A stretch of DNA of 64,000 bases from Trichlorobacter ammonificans (GTDB lineage: Bacteria > Desulfobacterota > Desulfuromonadia > Geobacterales > Pseudopelobacteraceae), in the NCBI RefSeq assembly GCF_933509905.1, contig NZ_OW150024.1, positions 1,290,001 through 1,354,000 on the forward strand, in the 5' to 3' direction. Below the pieces are notes generated by a model. It saw only the letters and a program-made list of their open reading frames with translations. It was not told where the DNA came from and did no database searches. This document shows positions 32,804-41,900 of this stretch, in pieces; the stretch's first letter is position 1; the number at the start of each line of letters is the position of its first letter. The position numbers and the translations under genes were made by a program.

Positions 32804-34462
32804 ATGCGCAGCGACATGATTACCCAAGGCCTGGAGCGGACGCCGCACCGGGCGCTTCTCAAAGGGACCGGTGTTCCCCAGAATCAAATGGACAAGCCGT
32901 TTATCGGCGTGGCAACCAGCTTTACCGACCTGATCCCCGGTCACGTGGGGATGCGGGACCTGGAGCGGTACATCGAGAAAGGGGTGCATTCCGGTGGCGG
33001 TTATGCCTTCTTTTTCGGTATTCCCGGTGTCTGTGACGGTATGGCCATGGGCCACAAGGGGATGCATTACTCCCTCCCCACCCGTGAACTGATCGCCGAC
33101 ATGGTGGAATCCATCGCCGAGGCCCACCGGCTGGACGGCCTGGTGCTGCTCACCAACTGCGACAAGATCACCCCCGGCATGCTGATGGCCGCCGCCCGCC
33201 TGGACATCCCCTGTATCATCGTCACCGCTGGTCCGATGATGAGCGGACGCGGACAGGCAGGCCGCCAGTATTCCTTCGTCTCCGACACCTTCGAAGCCAT
33301 GGCCCGTTACAAGGCCGGGGTGATCGACGCCAAGGAGCTGCAGGTCTGCGAAGACAACGCCTGCCCCGGCATGGGTTCCTGCCAGGGGCTCTTCACCGCC
33401 AACACCATGGCGATTCTGACCGAAACCATGGGTATGTCGCTGCCCCGCTGCGGTACCGCCCTGGCGGTGTCTGCCCTGAAGCGGCGCATCGCCTTTGCTT
33501 CCGGGGAAACCATCGTGGATCTGGTGCGGAACAACGTCACCCCCCGCTCCATCCTGACCAGGGAGGCCTTTGAAAACGCCATCCGGGTGGACCTGGCCCT
33601 GGGGGGCTCCTCCAACACCGTGCTGCACTTGCTGGCCATTGCCCGCGAGGCCGGGGTGGAGCTACCGCTGGAGACCTTCGATATTCTGGCCCGTGAAACC
33701 CCGCAGTTGGCCTCCATGAACCCGGCCGGCGAGCATTTCATGGAAGATCTGGATGTGGCGGGCGGTGTCTCCGGCGTGCTGAAGCAGCTGGGGGACAAGA
33801 TCAAGGACAATCCCACGGTTATGGGGCTCTCCACCCTGCAACTGGCTGAAAGCGTCCAGAATGTCGACGAGACCGTGATCCGGCCGCTTTCCAACCCGGT
33901 GAAGAAAGAAGGGGGCATTGCAGTGCTGTTCGGTTCCATTGCTCCCAAAGGGGCGGTGGTGAAACAGTCCGGCGTGTCGGACAAGATGATGGTTTTCGAA
34001 GGAACGGCCCGTTGCTTCGACTCCGAGGAGTTGGCCATGGCCGCCCTGATGGACGGCAAGATCAAATCCGGCGATGTGGTGGTGATCCGCTACGAAGGCC
34101 CCAAGGGTGGCCCCGGCATGCGGGAGATGCTGGCCCCCACTGCTGCCCTGATGGGGCTTGGCTTGGGCGACTCCGTAGCACTGATCACCGACGGGCGCTT
34201 TTCCGGCGGTACCCGCGGTCCCTGCATTGGCCATATCTCACCTGAGGCGGCCGAAGGCGGCCCGATCGCGTTGGTTGAGGATGGCGACCGTATCCTCCTG
34301 GATATTCCCAACCGCACGCTGGACCTGCTGGTGGACGAGGCGACCTTGGCCGCCCGTCGCGCAAAGTGGGCCGCGCCGGAACCCAAAATCAAGGGTGGCT
34401 GGCTGGCCCGGTATGCGAAAGTCGTCACCTCGGCATATACCGGGGCGGTAACGACGGCATAG
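32804..34462 (+). CDS. ilvD: Dihydroxy-acid dehydratase
   Basis: The 552-residue enzyme dehydrates 2,3-dihydroxy-isovalerate and -methylvalerate, the third common step of valine and isoleucine synthesis. The Fe-S ligand motifs are present: [12 protein letters not shown] around residue 120 and [16 protein letters not shown] around residue 190. The C-terminal [16 protein letters not shown] block is also intact. Start ATG 32804 was chosen; GTG 32792 would abut the ribosome site. It is followed at a distance by ilvB and ilvN with a small lipoprotein gene in between. Confidence 0.96.
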   Translation: MRSDMITQGLERTPHRALLKGTGVPQNQMDKPFIGVATSFTDLIPGHVGMRDLERYIEKGVHSGGGYAFFFGIPGVCDGMAMGHKGMHYSLPTRELIADMVESIAEAHRLDGLVLLTNCDKITPGMLMAAARLDIPCIIVTAGPMMSGRGQAGRQYSFVSDTFEAMARYKAGVIDAKELQVCEDNACPGMGSCQGLFTANTMAILTETMGMSLPRCGTALAVSALKRRIAFASGETIVDLVRNNVTPRSILTREAFENAIRVDLALGGSSNTVLHLLAIAREAGVELPLETFDILARETPQLASMNPAGEHFMEDLDVAGGVSGVLKQLGDKIKDNPTVMGLSTLQLAESVQNVDETVIRPLSNPVKKEGGIAVLFGSIAPKGAVVKQSGVSDKMMVFEGTARCFDSEELAMAALMDGKIKSGDVVVIRYEGPKGGPGMREMLAPTAALMGLGLGDSVALITDGRFSGGTRGPCIGHISPEAAEGGPIALVEDGDRILLDIPNRTLDLLVDEATLAARRAKWAAPEPKIKGGWLARYAKVVTSAYTGAVTTA

Positions 34463-34495
34463 TACTAGGTAACAATAGATTTTTCTTAGCCATGT

Positions 34496-34655
34496 TTCCC
34501 CCCCCAACCTACCCCCGCCGGGGGGGAGGAGCGTAGTCTTGTCTCCCTCCCCAGGAGGGGGAGGGATGGGGAGGGGAATGAGATGTTACACCGTAGTAGT
34601 TCATGATATCAGGGCCTTCCGGCCCCTAGACCCCGGCCCCTGGCCCTAAAACAAG
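34496..34655. repeat. GC-rich palindromic intergenic segment
   Basis: Between ilvD and the lipoprotein gene lies a C-run then G-run (CCCCCGCCGGGGGGG), the palindrome CCCTCCCCAGGAGGGGGAGGG near 34546-34570, and further GGCC hairpins at 34611-34650. No coding frame is credible. It looks like the low-complexity palindromic repeats scattered through some high-GC genomes. Confidence 0.5.
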
Positions 34656-34667
34656 GAGGAATCTGCC

Positions 34668-35081
34668 ATGAGAAAGCTCGGTGTTCTGTTTGCTGCTTCC
34701 GTCCTGGCGTTCACTGTCGCCGGTTGTGCAACCGATGAGTCGGCCCTGCGGGCTTCCAGTTCGCTGCTGCTGTCAGCAAAAGAGGTTAAGGATATCTTTG
34801 TCGGCAACACCGTCACCTCCGCCGACGGCAAGACCTACTATTTTGACCGTAGCGGTGTCGTGGTCGGCAAAGGGGCCTACGGCGACAAGAACAAGGGGAA
34901 CTGGAACATAACCCCTGAAGGGCAGCTCTGCTTCAGCAACTGGAACGCAAATTTTGCACCCAGCACCTGTTACAAGGTGTTTTTCGACAATGCCAGCCAG
35001 CAACGCAAGCTGGTGGATATGCACGGAGAGGTGCAGTACACGGTCATCAACATCCTGACCGGTAATCCCAACAATTTCTAA
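34668..35081 (+). CDS. Small lipoprotein, DUF995-like; function unknown
   Basis: The 137-residue protein has a lipoprotein signal ending TVAGC, then a small domain with GNTVTSADGKTYYFDRSG, KGNWNITPEGQLCFSNW and a second cysteine in TCYKV. This pattern resembles DUF995-type secreted proteins that end a short beta fold with paired cysteines. AAGGAGG precedes the ATG. It sits 18 bases before ilvB, so it may share the ilv transcript, but nothing links it to amino-acid synthesis. Confidence 0.8.
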   Translation: MRKLGVLFAASVLAFTVAGCATDESALRASSSLLLSAKEVKDIFVGNTVTSADGKTYYFDRSGVVVGKGAYGDKNKGNWNITPEGQLCFSNWNANFAPSTCYKVFFDNASQQRKLVDMHGEVQYTVINILTGNPNNF

Positions 35082-35099
35082 TCGCATTTGAGGTTTTTT

Positions 35100-36800
35100 A
35101 TGAAAATGAATGGAGCGCGTATCCTCCTCGAATCCCTGAAGCGCGAGGGGGTTGACTTGGTGTTCGGCTATCCCGGCGGCACCGTGATCAATATCTACGA
35201 TGAACTGATGAACGTGCGGGAGATCAGGCATATCCTGCCCCGCCACGAGCAGGCCGGCACCCATGCCGCCGACGGCTACGCCCGGGCCACCGGCAAGGTG
35301 GGCGTAGCCATTGCCACCTCCGGCCCCGGCGCCACCAATACCGTCACCGGCGTTGCCACGGCCTACATGGATTCCATTCCGATGGTGCTGATCACCGGTC
35401 AGGTACCCACACCGCTGATCGGCAACGACGCCTTCCAGGAGGTGGACATCATCGGCATCACCCGACCGATCACCAAGCACAGCTTTCTGATCCGCGATGC
35501 CAAAGATATTCCGGCCATCGTACGCAAGGCGTTTTATATTGCCAAGAGCGGCCGTCCCGGTCCGGTGGTGATCGACTTTCCCAAGGATGTACAGATCAGC
35601 CAGGCTGAGTTCAAGTGGCCGGAGACGGTCGATATCCGCGGCTACAAACCCAACCTGGAAGGACATCCCAAGCAGGTGGAGAAGGCGGTCCAGATGCTGC
35701 TGGGCTCCCGTCGTCCGGTTATCTACGTTGGTGGCGGGGTGATCACCGCCGATGCTGCCGGTGAGCTGACGGAGCTGGCCCGCACCCTGCAGGCGCCGGT
35801 GACCACCACCCTGATGGGGCTGGGTGCGTTCCCGGAGAACGACCCGCTGTCGCTACGCATGCTGGGGATGCACGGGGCCTATGCCGCCAACATGGCCATG
35901 ACCCATGCCGACCTGATCCTGGCCGTGGGAGCCCGCTTCGACGACCGGGTCACCGGCAAGATCGCCACTTTTGCGCCCCACGCCAAAATCATTCATATCG
36001 ACGTTGATCCCACCTCCATCCGCAAGAACGTGCGGGTGGACCTGCCGATCGTGGGCGACACCAGGGACGTGCTGGTGAAGATGGTGGCCGAAGCCAAACA
36101 GCAGGCGGGGAAGGTGAAAGAACTCCACACGAATCTTGCCGCCTGGCATGAGGAGCTGACCGCCTGGAAAGGGAAGCATCCGCTTTCCTACAAGCAGAGC
36201 ACCACGGTGATCAAGCCGCAGTTTGTTATTCAGAAGCTGCGGGAGCTGTCCAAGGACGATGCCATCATGGCAACGGATGTGGGACAGCACCAGATGTGGA
36301 CCGCCCAGTTCTTTGAATTCCAGAAGCCGCGCACCCTACTGTCGTCCGGGGGACTGGGCACCATGGGCTTCGGCCTGCCGGCCGCCATGGGGGCCCAGGC
36401 TGCCTGTCCGGGCCGCCAGGTGATCTGCGTCTGCGGCGACGGCGGTGTGCAGATGAACATCCAGGAGTTGGCAACCCTGGTGCAGAACCGGTTGCCGGTG
36501 AAAATCGTCATCCTCAACAACAACTTCCTGGGGATGGTGCGGCAGTGGCAGGAGCTGTTCTTCGACAAGCGCTACTCCCAGACCTGTCTGGAGATGCCGA
36601 TCGATTTCGTCAAGCTGGCCGAGGCTTACGGCGCCAAGGGGCTGAAGGCTGAAAAGCCCGCCGATGTCGAGAAGGTGATCAAGGAAGGGTTTGACTACAA
36701 TGGTCCGGTCATCATGGAGTTCAAGATCGCCCGCGAGGAAAAGGTACTGCCGATGGTGCCTGCCGGAGCGTCGCTGAACGAAATGGTGCTGAACGCATAG
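35100..36800 (+). CDS. ilvB: Acetolactate synthase, large subunit
   Basis: The 566-residue ThDP enzyme condenses pyruvate with pyruvate or 2-oxobutyrate, the first step for valine, leucine and isoleucine. The activating glutamate lies in LPRHEQAGTHAADGYARATG and the ThDP-Mg motif in CGDGGVQMN...LNNN. ATG 35100 was chosen over 35088 because GAGG precedes it. The regulatory subunit gene follows after 19 bases. Confidence 0.96.
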   Translation: MKMNGARILLESLKREGVDLVFGYPGGTVINIYDELMNVREIRHILPRHEQAGTHAADGYARATGKVGVAIATSGPGATNTVTGVATAYMDSIPMVLITGQVPTPLIGNDAFQEVDIIGITRPITKHSFLIRDAKDIPAIVRKAFYIAKSGRPGPVVIDFPKDVQISQAEFKWPETVDIRGYKPNLEGHPKQVEKAVQMLLGSRRPVIYVGGGVITADAAGELTELARTLQAPVTTTLMGLGAFPENDPLSLRMLGMHGAYAANMAMTHADLILAVGARFDDRVTGKIATFAPHAKIIHIDVDPTSIRKNVRVDLPIVGDTRDVLVKMVAEAKQQAGKVKELHTNLAAWHEELTAWKGKHPLSYKQSTTVIKPQFVIQKLRELSKDDAIMATDVGQHQMWTAQFFEFQKPRTLLSSGGLGTMGFGLPAAMGAQAACPGRQVICVCGDGGVQMNIQELATLVQNRLPVKIVILNNNFLGMVRQWQELFFDKRYSQTCLEMPIDFVKLAEAYGAKGLKAEKPADVEKVIKEGFDYNGPVIMEFKIAREEKVLPMVPAGASLNEMVLNA

Positions 36801-36819
36801 GGAGGCAAGGAGAACGCTC

Positions 36820-37311
36820 ATGCAGCATACCATATCGGTTATTGTGGAAAATGAATTCGGTGTCCTGTCCCGGGTGGCGGGGCTCTTTTCCGGCAGGGGG
36901 TTCAACATCGACTCCCTGTCGGTTGCTCCCACCACTGATGAGTCCCTTTCCCGCATCACCATCGTCACCAGAGGGGATGAGGCGGTGCTGGAGCAGATCA
37001 CCAAGCAGCTGAACAAGCTGGTGGATGTCATCAAGGTGCTGGACTTCTCCGACGGCAGTGCCATTGAGCGTGAAATGGCATTGATCAAGGTAACTGCCGA
37101 GGACCAGAGCCGCGCCGAGGTGCTACGGATCGTGGATATCTTCCGGGCCAAGATCATCGATGTGACCCCCAAGTCCTACACCATCGAGGCCACCGGGGCG
37201 CCGGCCAAGATCAACGCCATCCTGGACCTGCTGCGTCCCTTGGGGCTGAAGGAGCTGGTCCGTACCGGCGCCGTGGCCATCGGCCGTGGGGCAAGGGGAT
37301 GGAAAGGGTAG
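36820..37311 (+). CDS. ilvN: Acetolactate synthase, small (regulatory) subunit
   Basis: The 163-residue protein has an N-terminal ACT domain (HTISVIVENEFGVLSRVAGLF) that binds valine for feedback control, and the conserved C-terminal domain with EATGAPAKINAILDLLRP. Length is typical of IlvH/IlvN. It closes the ilv unit, followed by a strong terminator. Confidence 0.95.
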   Translation: MQHTISVIVENEFGVLSRVAGLFSGRGFNIDSLSVAPTTDESLSRITIVTRGDEAVLEQITKQLNKLVDVIKVLDFSDGSAIEREMALIKVTAEDQSRAEVLRIVDIFRAKIIDVTPKSYTIEATGAPAKINAILDLLRPLGLKELVRTGAVAIGRGARGWKG

Positions 37312-37343
37312 GGGCGGATTCTCGTTTCCTTCTCAGGCAGGCC

Positions 37344-37375
37344 AAAGGCCGTTCCGGTAGTCCGGGACGGCCTTT
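37344..37375 (+). terminator. Terminator after ilvN
   Basis: A 14-bp stem AAAGGCCGTTCCGG / CCGGGACGGCCTTT (one mismatch) with a TAGT loop, 33 bases after ilvN. Confidence 0.8.
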
Positions 37376-37453
37376 GATGTTCCCCACCTTGCAGGGCAGG
37401 CGGTTTCGGTTACACTTGCAAAATATTCATCGCTTTCATAGGGGAGGGATGTC

Positions 37454-39571
37454 ATGAACCTTAAAAACAGACGTACCATTGTGCTGACCGATGGTGACCC
37501 CGAACTGAAACGGGGTGAAATCCGGGATTACTTCCATGCCACTTTTGATATCGACGAGGAGCTGTACCGGACACTGCGCCATGACGAGACCTTCTACCTG
37601 CGTGCCGACCGGCTGCGTCATCCCCTGATTTTCTACTACGGCCATACCGCTGTCTTCTTCATCAACAAGCTGGTTATTGCCCGGATCGTCAGTCAGCGGA
37701 TCAATCCGGAGTATGAGTCGATGTTTGCGGTGGGGGTGGATGAAATGTCCTGGGACGACCTGGACGAGCGGCATTATGCCTGGCCCTCCCCCGGCGAGGT
37801 GCAAGCGTACCGCGACCAGGTGCGCAGCCGGGTGGATGAATTGATCCGAACCCTGCCGCTCACGCTGCCGATTACCTGGGAGTCGCCCTGGTGGGCCATC
37901 ATGATGGGGATCGAACATGAGCGGATTCACTTGGAAACTTCGTCGGTGCTCATCCGCCAGCTGCCCATTGACCAGGTACGCCCGCTGCCGTTCTGGGATA
38001 TCTGTCCCGACGGTGGCGAACCGCCGGCAAACGAACTGCTGCCGGTTGCGGGAGGTCTGGTACAGCTTGGCAAGTCGCGCAGTCACCCGCTGTACGGCTG
38101 GGACAACGAATACGGCCAGCGGCATGTGGAAGTGCCCGGCTTCGCGGCGTCACGCTATCTGGTTTCCAACCGCGAGTTTCTGGGCTTTGTCGACGACGGC
38201 GGGTATGAGAACGAGCAGTGGTGGACCGATGAAGGGTGGCGCTGGTGCCAGTTTCGCCGAGCCGAGCATCCCCTGTTCTGGATACGGAGCGACGGTGGCT
38301 GGAAGCTGCGTACCATGGCCAGCGAGATCGAGATGCCCTGGAACTGGCCGGTGGAGGTGAACCAGCTCGAAGCCGCTGCCTTTTGTGCCTGGAAAACTGC
38401 CGCAACCGGGCAACCGTTGCGGCTTCCCACCGAAGAGGAGTGGCTGCGACTGCGGGATGTCTGCGCCGTGCCGGATCAGATAGAGTGGGGCGAACTGCCG
38501 CCCGGCAATAGCAACCTGGCCTTCTGGGCTTCCTCCTGTCCGGTGGACCGCTTCCGCGCCGGAGAATTTTACGATCTGATCGGTAATGTCTGGCAATGGA
38601 CCGAAACGCCCATTTATCCCTTTGAGGGGTTCGAGATCCATCCCTGGTACGACGATTTTTCCACGCCCACCTTCGATACCCGTCACAACCTGATCATGGG
38701 GGGCTCCTGGATATCCACCGGCAACGAGGCGACCCGCCATGCCCGCTACGCCTTCCGGCGTCACTTCTTTCAGCACGCCGGCTTCCGCTACGTGGAAAGC
38801 AGCACGCCGGTGGAACAACACGACAACCGCTACGAGACCGACAGCCTGGCTGCCCAGTACTGCCATGCCCACTACGGTCCGGAGCAGTTCGGTGTTGCCA
38901 ACTTCCCGGCTACCTGTGCCCGGATCTGTCTGGAGCAGATGGCGGGCCGCTCCCTGGGGAGAGCCCTTGACCTTGGGTGTGCTCTGGGGCGAGCCTCCTT
39001 CGAGCTGGCGAAAGGCGGCTTCCGAGAGGTGATCGGCCTCGACTTTTCCACCCGTTTCTTCCGCTTGGCAACGGCCATGCAGGAGGAAGGAATTTTACGC
39101 TACACCCTGCCGGAAGAGGGCGAGATCGTCTCGTTTCACCAGGCGAACCTGGCTGACTTCGGTCTGGACGGAATCCGGGAGCAGGTACAGTTCTATCAAG
39201 CCGATGCCTGCAACCTGCCGGAGAAGTTCAGCGGTTTCGATCTGGTGCTGGCGGCGAACCTGCTGGACCGGCTCTACGGACCGCAACGCTTTCTGGAGAG
39301 TATCCATGGCCGGATCAATCCCGGCGGGTTGCTGGTACTTGCGTCGCCTTACAGTTGGTCCGAGGAGTTTACGCCGAAGGAGGAGTGGCTGGGGGGCTAT
39401 CGTGAGGCGGGTGAACCGGTCTGGACCCTGGACGGGGTGACGGCTGCGCTGGCCGACAGGTTCCGCCTGCTGGGAGAACCACGGGATGTTCCCTTTATCA
39501 TCCGCGAGACCCGCAGAAAATTCCAGCACGCTGTTGCCCAGGTGACGGTCTGGGAACGACTGGGACCGTAA
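37454..39571 (+). CDS. ovoA: OvoA: 5-histidylcysteine sulfoxide synthase / mercaptohistidine N-methyltransferase
   Basis: The 705-residue protein has the full three-part OvoA layout: an N-terminal DinB-like domain with the iron motif H-x3-H-x-E at His155, His159 and Glu161; a central sulfatase-modifying-factor (FGE) domain (about 185-470, with NVWQWTETP and GGSWISTGNEATRH); and a C-terminal SAM methyltransferase (motif I RALDLGCALGRAS). OvoA joins cysteine to histidine with oxygen and, in the fused form, methylates the product to give ovothiol A. No separate lyase (OvoB) is adjacent. The gene stands alone after the ilv terminator with its own ribosome site. Confidence 0.93.
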   Translation: MNLKNRRTIVLTDGDPELKRGEIRDYFHATFDIDEELYRTLRHDETFYLRADRLRHPLIFYYGHTAVFFINKLVIARIVSQRINPEYESMFAVGVDEMSWDDLDERHYAWPSPGEVQAYRDQVRSRVDELIRTLPLTLPITWESPWWAIMMGIEHERIHLETSSVLIRQLPIDQVRPLPFWDICPDGGEPPANELLPVAGGLVQLGKSRSHPLYGWDNEYGQRHVEVPGFAASRYLVSNREFLGFVDDGGYENEQWWTDEGWRWCQFRRAEHPLFWIRSDGGWKLRTMASEIEMPWNWPVEVNQLEAAAFCAWKTAATGQPLRLPTEEEWLRLRDVCAVPDQIEWGELPPGNSNLAFWASSCPVDRFRAGEFYDLIGNVWQWTETPIYPFEGFEIHPWYDDFSTPTFDTRHNLIMGGSWISTGNEATRHARYAFRRHFFQHAGFRYVESSTPVEQHDNRYETDSLAAQYCHAHYGPEQFGVANFPATCARICLEQMAGRSLGRALDLGCALGRASFELAKGGFREVIGLDFSTRFFRLATAMQEEGILRYTLPEEGEIVSFHQANLADFGLDGIREQVQFYQADACNLPEKFSGFDLVLAANLLDRLYGPQRFLESIHGRINPGGLLVLASPYSWSEEFTPKEEWLGGYREAGEPVWTLDGVTAALADRFRLLGEPRDVPFIIRETRRKFQHAVAQVTVWERLGP

Positions 39572-39650
39572 CGGCGGACCCCTCGTGGTACGGTATGGCT
39601 TCCTCCACAACTGCCTTGAATCGCGGCGACGCATCGAGTATAAAGAGGAG

Positions 39651-40421
39651 ATGAAAATCTGTTCCCTGGCGAGCGGCAGCAAAGGTAACTGCCTCTATCT
39701 GGAGGCCGGTGATACCCGTTTGCTGGTGGATGCCGGGCTGTCGTTGCGTGAGACGACCGCACGACTGACACGATCGGGGATCGACCCGTCTTCCGTCCAT
39801 GCCGTACTGGTTACCCATGAACATATCGATCATATCCGCAGCGCCGGTTCCTTTGCCCGACGGTTCAAGGTACCGGTAGTGGTCAGCTACGCCACGCGGC
39901 AGGCAGCCGAGGGGTACCTGGAGAAAACCGAACTGCTGGAGTTCGAGACCGGTTACTCTTTCACCTTCCGGGACTTGCTGATCGATCCGTTTCCGGTTTC
40001 CCACGACTGTTGCGATCCGGTGGGGTTTGCGGTGGAGTCCCGCGAGGGACGATTCGGCACCGCCACCGACTTGGGGACCGTGACCCGGCTGGTGCGTGAA
40101 AAGCTGAAGGGATGCCGGGCACTGAACCTGGAGTCGAACCATGATCCGGAGATGCTGCTGAACGGTCCCTATCCCTGGCACCTGAAACAGCGGATCAAAT
40201 CGCGGCAGGGGCACCTGTCCAACCAGGAGTCGCTGGAGTTGCTGCATGAAATCGCCCATGACCGGCTGGAGGCGCTGGTCATGGCTCACCTTTCAGAGGC
40301 GAATAACCATCCCGACCGGGTGGTGGAGACCACGGCATCCTTTCTCAGGGATCAGAACCGCTGCGCACCCCGCATCACCATCGGGGACCAGCATCAGGCC
40401 GGACCGGTGATGGAGATCTGA
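39651..40421 (+). CDS. MBL-fold metallo-hydrolase, YycJ/WalJ-like
   Basis: The 256-residue protein begins KICSLASGSKGNCLYL and has the metal motif THEHIDHI and further His/Asp positions of beta-lactamase-fold hydrolases. Relatives include the WalJ/YycJ exonuclease-like proteins, so a nucleic-acid role is possible. AGGAG directly abuts ATG 39651, an unusually short spacing; the first alternative start further in would remove the conserved opening strand, so 39651 is kept. The next gene, purB, lies behind a hairpin element. Confidence 0.88.
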   Translation: MKICSLASGSKGNCLYLEAGDTRLLVDAGLSLRETTARLTRSGIDPSSVHAVLVTHEHIDHIRSAGSFARRFKVPVVVSYATRQAAEGYLEKTELLEFETGYSFTFRDLLIDPFPVSHDCCDPVGFAVESREGRFGTATDLGTVTRLVREKLKGCRALNLESNHDPEMLLNGPYPWHLKQRIKSRQGHLSNQESLELLHEIAHDRLEALVMAHLSEANNHPDRVVETTASFLRDQNRCAPRITIGDQHQAGPVMEI

Positions 40422-40440
40422 TCAGTTTAAATGCCGGTTT

Positions 40441-40561
40441 ACCGCAGAGGTCGCAGAGGAAAAACCCAGGACAAAACCAAATCGAACTGATTTTTGGGTG
40501 TAACCGCATCCTGAGGACGTTGGTTTTGCTTTTACTCCGTGACTTCAGCGTCCTCTGCGGT
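40441..40561. repeat. Nested inverted-repeat element upstream of purB
   Basis: Outer arms ACCGCAGAGG (40441-40450) and CCTCTGCGGT (40552-40561) and inner arms CAAAACCAA (40472-40480) and TTGGTTTTG (40520-40528) can fold into one long hairpin. The first arm is immediately duplicated in part (TCGCAGAGG). This style of CCGCAGAGG repeat occurs widely between genes in related genomes; that last point is recollection. Confidence 0.6.
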
Positions 40562-40601
40562 GAATCAATTAATTGAATTTACACATATCAAGGAGCTACA
40601 C

Positions 40602-41900
40602 ATGATCCCACGCTACACCCGCCCCGACATGGCCAAAATCTGGGAGCCGGAAAACCGTTTCCGCATCTGGCTTGAAATCGAGACCCTGGCCTGCGAGGCG
40701 CAGGCCCAGTTGGGAGTTATCCCCAAAGAGGTCATTCCGGTCATCCGGGAAAAGGGCAACTTCAACATTGAGCGGATCGACGCCATTGAGGCCGAGGTCA
40801 AGCATGACGTCATCGCGTTTCTGACCTCGGTGGCGGAATTCGTCGGTCCCGAGGCCCGCTTCATTCACCAGGGGATGACCTCCTCCGACGTGCTGGACAC
40901 CTGCCTGTCGGTACAGATGGTACAGGCTGCCGACGAGCTTTTGGCCGATCTGGAGATGATTCTCGAGTCGATCAAGCTTCGTGCCTACGAGCACAAGGAC
41001 ACGGTCTGCATGGGCCGCTCCCACGGCATCCATGCCGAGCCGGTCACCTTCGGGCTCAAGCTGGCCACCTGGTACGCTGAAATGGACCGCAATCGCACCC
41101 GTCTGAAGGCTGCCCGCGAGAACATCGCCACCGGCGCCATTTCCGGTGCGGTCGGCACCTTTGCCAACATCGATCCGTTTGTGGAAGAGTACGTCTGTGA
41201 GAAGATGGGACTTAAAGCCGAGCCGGTTTCAACCCAGGTGATTCCCCGTGACCGTCATGCCGAGTTTTTCTGCTGTCTTGCCATCATCGCCTCCTCCATG
41301 GAGCGGATCGCCATCGAGGTCCGCCACCTGCAGCGGACCGAGGTGCTGGAGGCGGAAGAACAGTTCACCAAGGGGCAGAAGGGCTCCTCGGCCATGCCCC
41401 ACAAGCGTAACCCGATCCTTTCCGAAAACCTGACCGGTCAGGCCCGCTATATCCGGGCCCAATGCATCCCGGCCCTGGAGAACGTGGCGCTCTGGCATGA
41501 ACGGGACATCTCCCACTCCTCGGTGGAGCGCTACATTGCCCCTGATGCTACGGTGGCCCTGGACTTCTCCCTGCGTCGTCTGAACGGCCTGATCCGCAAC
41601 CTGGTGGTCTATCCGGACAACATGTTGAAAAACCTCAACCAGATGAAGGGGCTGGTCTTTTCCCAGAAAATCCTGCTGGACCTGACCCAGGCCGGCGTCT
41701 CCCGTGAGGATGCCTACCGGCTGGTGCAGAAGAACGCCATGAAGGTGTGGGAAGAGGGGAAGGATTTCCAGACCGAGCTTTTGGCAGACCCTGAAGTAGT
41801 GGGTGCACTCGGTGAGGCCAAAATCCGGGAATCATTTGATCTGTCCTACCACCTCAAGCATGTCGATACCATCTTTAGGCGGGTTTTCGGTGAAAACTGA
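40602..41900 (+). CDS. purB: Adenylosuccinate lyase
   Basis: The 432-residue enzyme acts twice in purine synthesis, on SAICAR and on adenylosuccinate. The lyase signature SSAMPHKRNPI is present near residue 263, as are MTSSDVLDTC and GRSHGIHAEP. ATG 40602 has AAGGAG ten bases upstream; the frame could extend back to 40539 but would enter the hairpin element. Its end overlaps the MscS gene. Confidence 0.96.
   Translation: MIPRYTRPDMAKIWEPENRFRIWLEIETLACEAQAQLGVIPKEVIPVIREKGNFNIERIDAIEAEVKHDVIAFLTSVAEFVGPEARFIHQGMTSSDVLDTCLSVQMVQAADELLADLEMILESIKLRAYEHKDTVCMGRSHGIHAEPVTFGLKLATWYAEMDRNRTRLKAARENIATGAISGAVGTFANIDPFVEEYVCEKMGLKAEPVSTQVIPRDRHAEFFCCLAIIASSMERIAIEVRHLQRTEVLEAEEQFTKGQKGSSAMPHKRNPILSENLTGQARYIRAQCIPALENVALWHERDISHSSVERYIAPDATVALDFSLRRLNGLIRNLVVYPDNMLKNLNQMKGLVFSQKILLDLTQAGVSREDAYRLVQKNAMKVWEEGKDFQTELLADPEVVGALGEAKIRESFDLSYHLKHVDTIFRRVFGEN

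Noticed and set aside
34496-34655. GC-rich repeats between ilvD and the lipoprotein considered as CRISPR or a leader attenuator
   Set aside because: No regular spacer/repeat period, and no leader peptide with Ile/Val/Leu codon runs. It looks like low-complexity palindromic intergenic DNA.
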